Source: Nocardiopsis kunsanensis DSM 44524
GTDB lineage: Bacteria > Actinomycetota > Actinomycetes > Streptosporangiales > Streptosporangiaceae
Length of the DNA: 64,000 bases
Assembly: GCF_000340965.1 (NCBI RefSeq)
Contig: NZ_ANAY01000013.1
Location: forward strand, 1-64,000
Direction: 5' to 3'
Shown: positions 63,649 to 64,000 of the stretch, one piece after another
Layout: each line of letters begins with the position of its first letter
Position numbering within the stretch: the first letter of the stretch is position 1
Made by a program: the position numbers and the translations under genes
The notes under the pieces: model-generated
Told to the model about the DNA's origin: nothing
Seen by the model: only the letters and a program-made list of their open reading frames with translations
Database searches by the model: none

Positions 63649-64000
63649 ATGACTGCGCCCCGCTACCCCGCTGCCCCGCCCTCCCCTGCCCTGAAAGGGG
63701 CCCGGCCACGGTTGGAGGGGGTGGACCTGGCCCGCTGGGTGGCCATCGCGGGCATGCTGCTCGTGCACTTCAGTGTCCCGTTCATCCCCGAGAACACCGT
63801 GACTGCCTGGTTGACCCACCAGGCGGCCTGGGGACGATCGACGATCCTGTTCACGTTCCTGGCCGGGGTGTCGCTGGCCCTCGCCTCCGGAGCGCGCGAA
63901 CCGCACCGCGGCAGCCGGGGGCACGTGACCTCGGGCCGGATCGCGGTACGCGGTGTGGTGTTGATGCTCATCGGATGGGCACTCACCTCGGTCGTGGCCC
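63649..64000 (+). CDS. DUF418/DUF1624-like membrane protein, 5' part only
   Basis: The gene runs off the right edge of the window; 117 codons are visible. ATG 63649 has AAGG 4 nt upstream. The start region RLEGVDLARWVAIAGMLLVHF is typical of the DUF418/YeiB and heparan-alpha-glucosaminide N-acetyltransferase-like membrane families, with the conserved Asp-Ala-Arg and a membrane His. Further helices follow (STILFTFLAGVSLALASG and GVVLMLIGWALTS). Function is unknown. Confidence 0.75.
   Translation, partial: MTAPRYPAAPPSPALKGARPRLEGVDLARWVAIAGMLLVHFSVPFIPENTVTAWLTHQAAWGRSTILFTFLAGVSLALASGAREPHRGSRGHVTSGRIAVRGVVLMLIGWALTSVVA

Overview
The window is a strongly GC-rich chromosomal segment with actinobacterial gene content and many GTG/TTG starts. 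A complete cvnABCD conservon, GuaB1, the GlgE/TreS/Pep2/GlgB pathway, DprE1/DprE2/UbiA homologues and a PASTA-less Ser/Thr kinase point to a filamentous actinomycete. My best guess is Nocardiopsis or a close relative (Nocardiopsidaceae); this rests on recollection of family distribution, not on a search. I found no rRNA, tRNA, CRISPR array, prophage or transposase gene.

Layout. 1-870: the right-hand part of a large non-coding repeat element (copy A). 885-6119: a secreted coiled-coil protein, peptide deformylase, an AadA-like nucleotidyltransferase, a degenerate CbiX-like protein and an APH(6)-like kinase. 6225-10166: a minus-strand operon of an M20 amidohydrolase with a long Pro/Glu-rich tail, an M48 protease and a CPBP protease homologue with an altered active site. 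10675-16437: an acyltransferase, a CDP-alcohol phosphotransferase, guaB1, endonuclease V and an M23 peptidase. 16653-20353: a degenerate ABC ATPase overlapping a YhgE/Pip membrane protein, then a TetR regulator. 22514-26637: the cvnABCD conservon, followed by two tandem MpaB-like (DUF2236) oxygenases and an MFS transporter (26816-30229).

30219-41348: a cell-envelope region. It has the three-gene decaprenyl-phosphoryl-arabinose set (UbiA, DprE1, DprE2), a DUF3068 membrane protein, an acyltransferase-3, a DUF385 protein, a GT-C-like membrane glycosyltransferase and two SAM methyltransferases. A second copy of the repeat element (copy B, 36331-37575) lies in the middle. 41391-46199: a LigD-type polymerase domain, an aldehyde dehydrogenase and the electron-transfer flavoprotein pair. 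46200-52589: a Ser/Thr kinase, an enoyl-CoA hydratase and a thiamin-precursor ECF transporter (ykoEDC) under a TPP riboswitch. 52928-55069: a class A penicillin-binding protein. 55713-63494: the alpha-glucan operon glgE-treS-pep2-glgB. The window ends inside a DUF418-like membrane protein gene.

The feature least explained by known families is the repeat element. Two direct copies about 36.8 kb apart share a 247-bp core at near identity with no credible reading frame. In copy B the core is flanked by imperfect inverted arms of roughly 400 bp built from repeated stem-loop modules.
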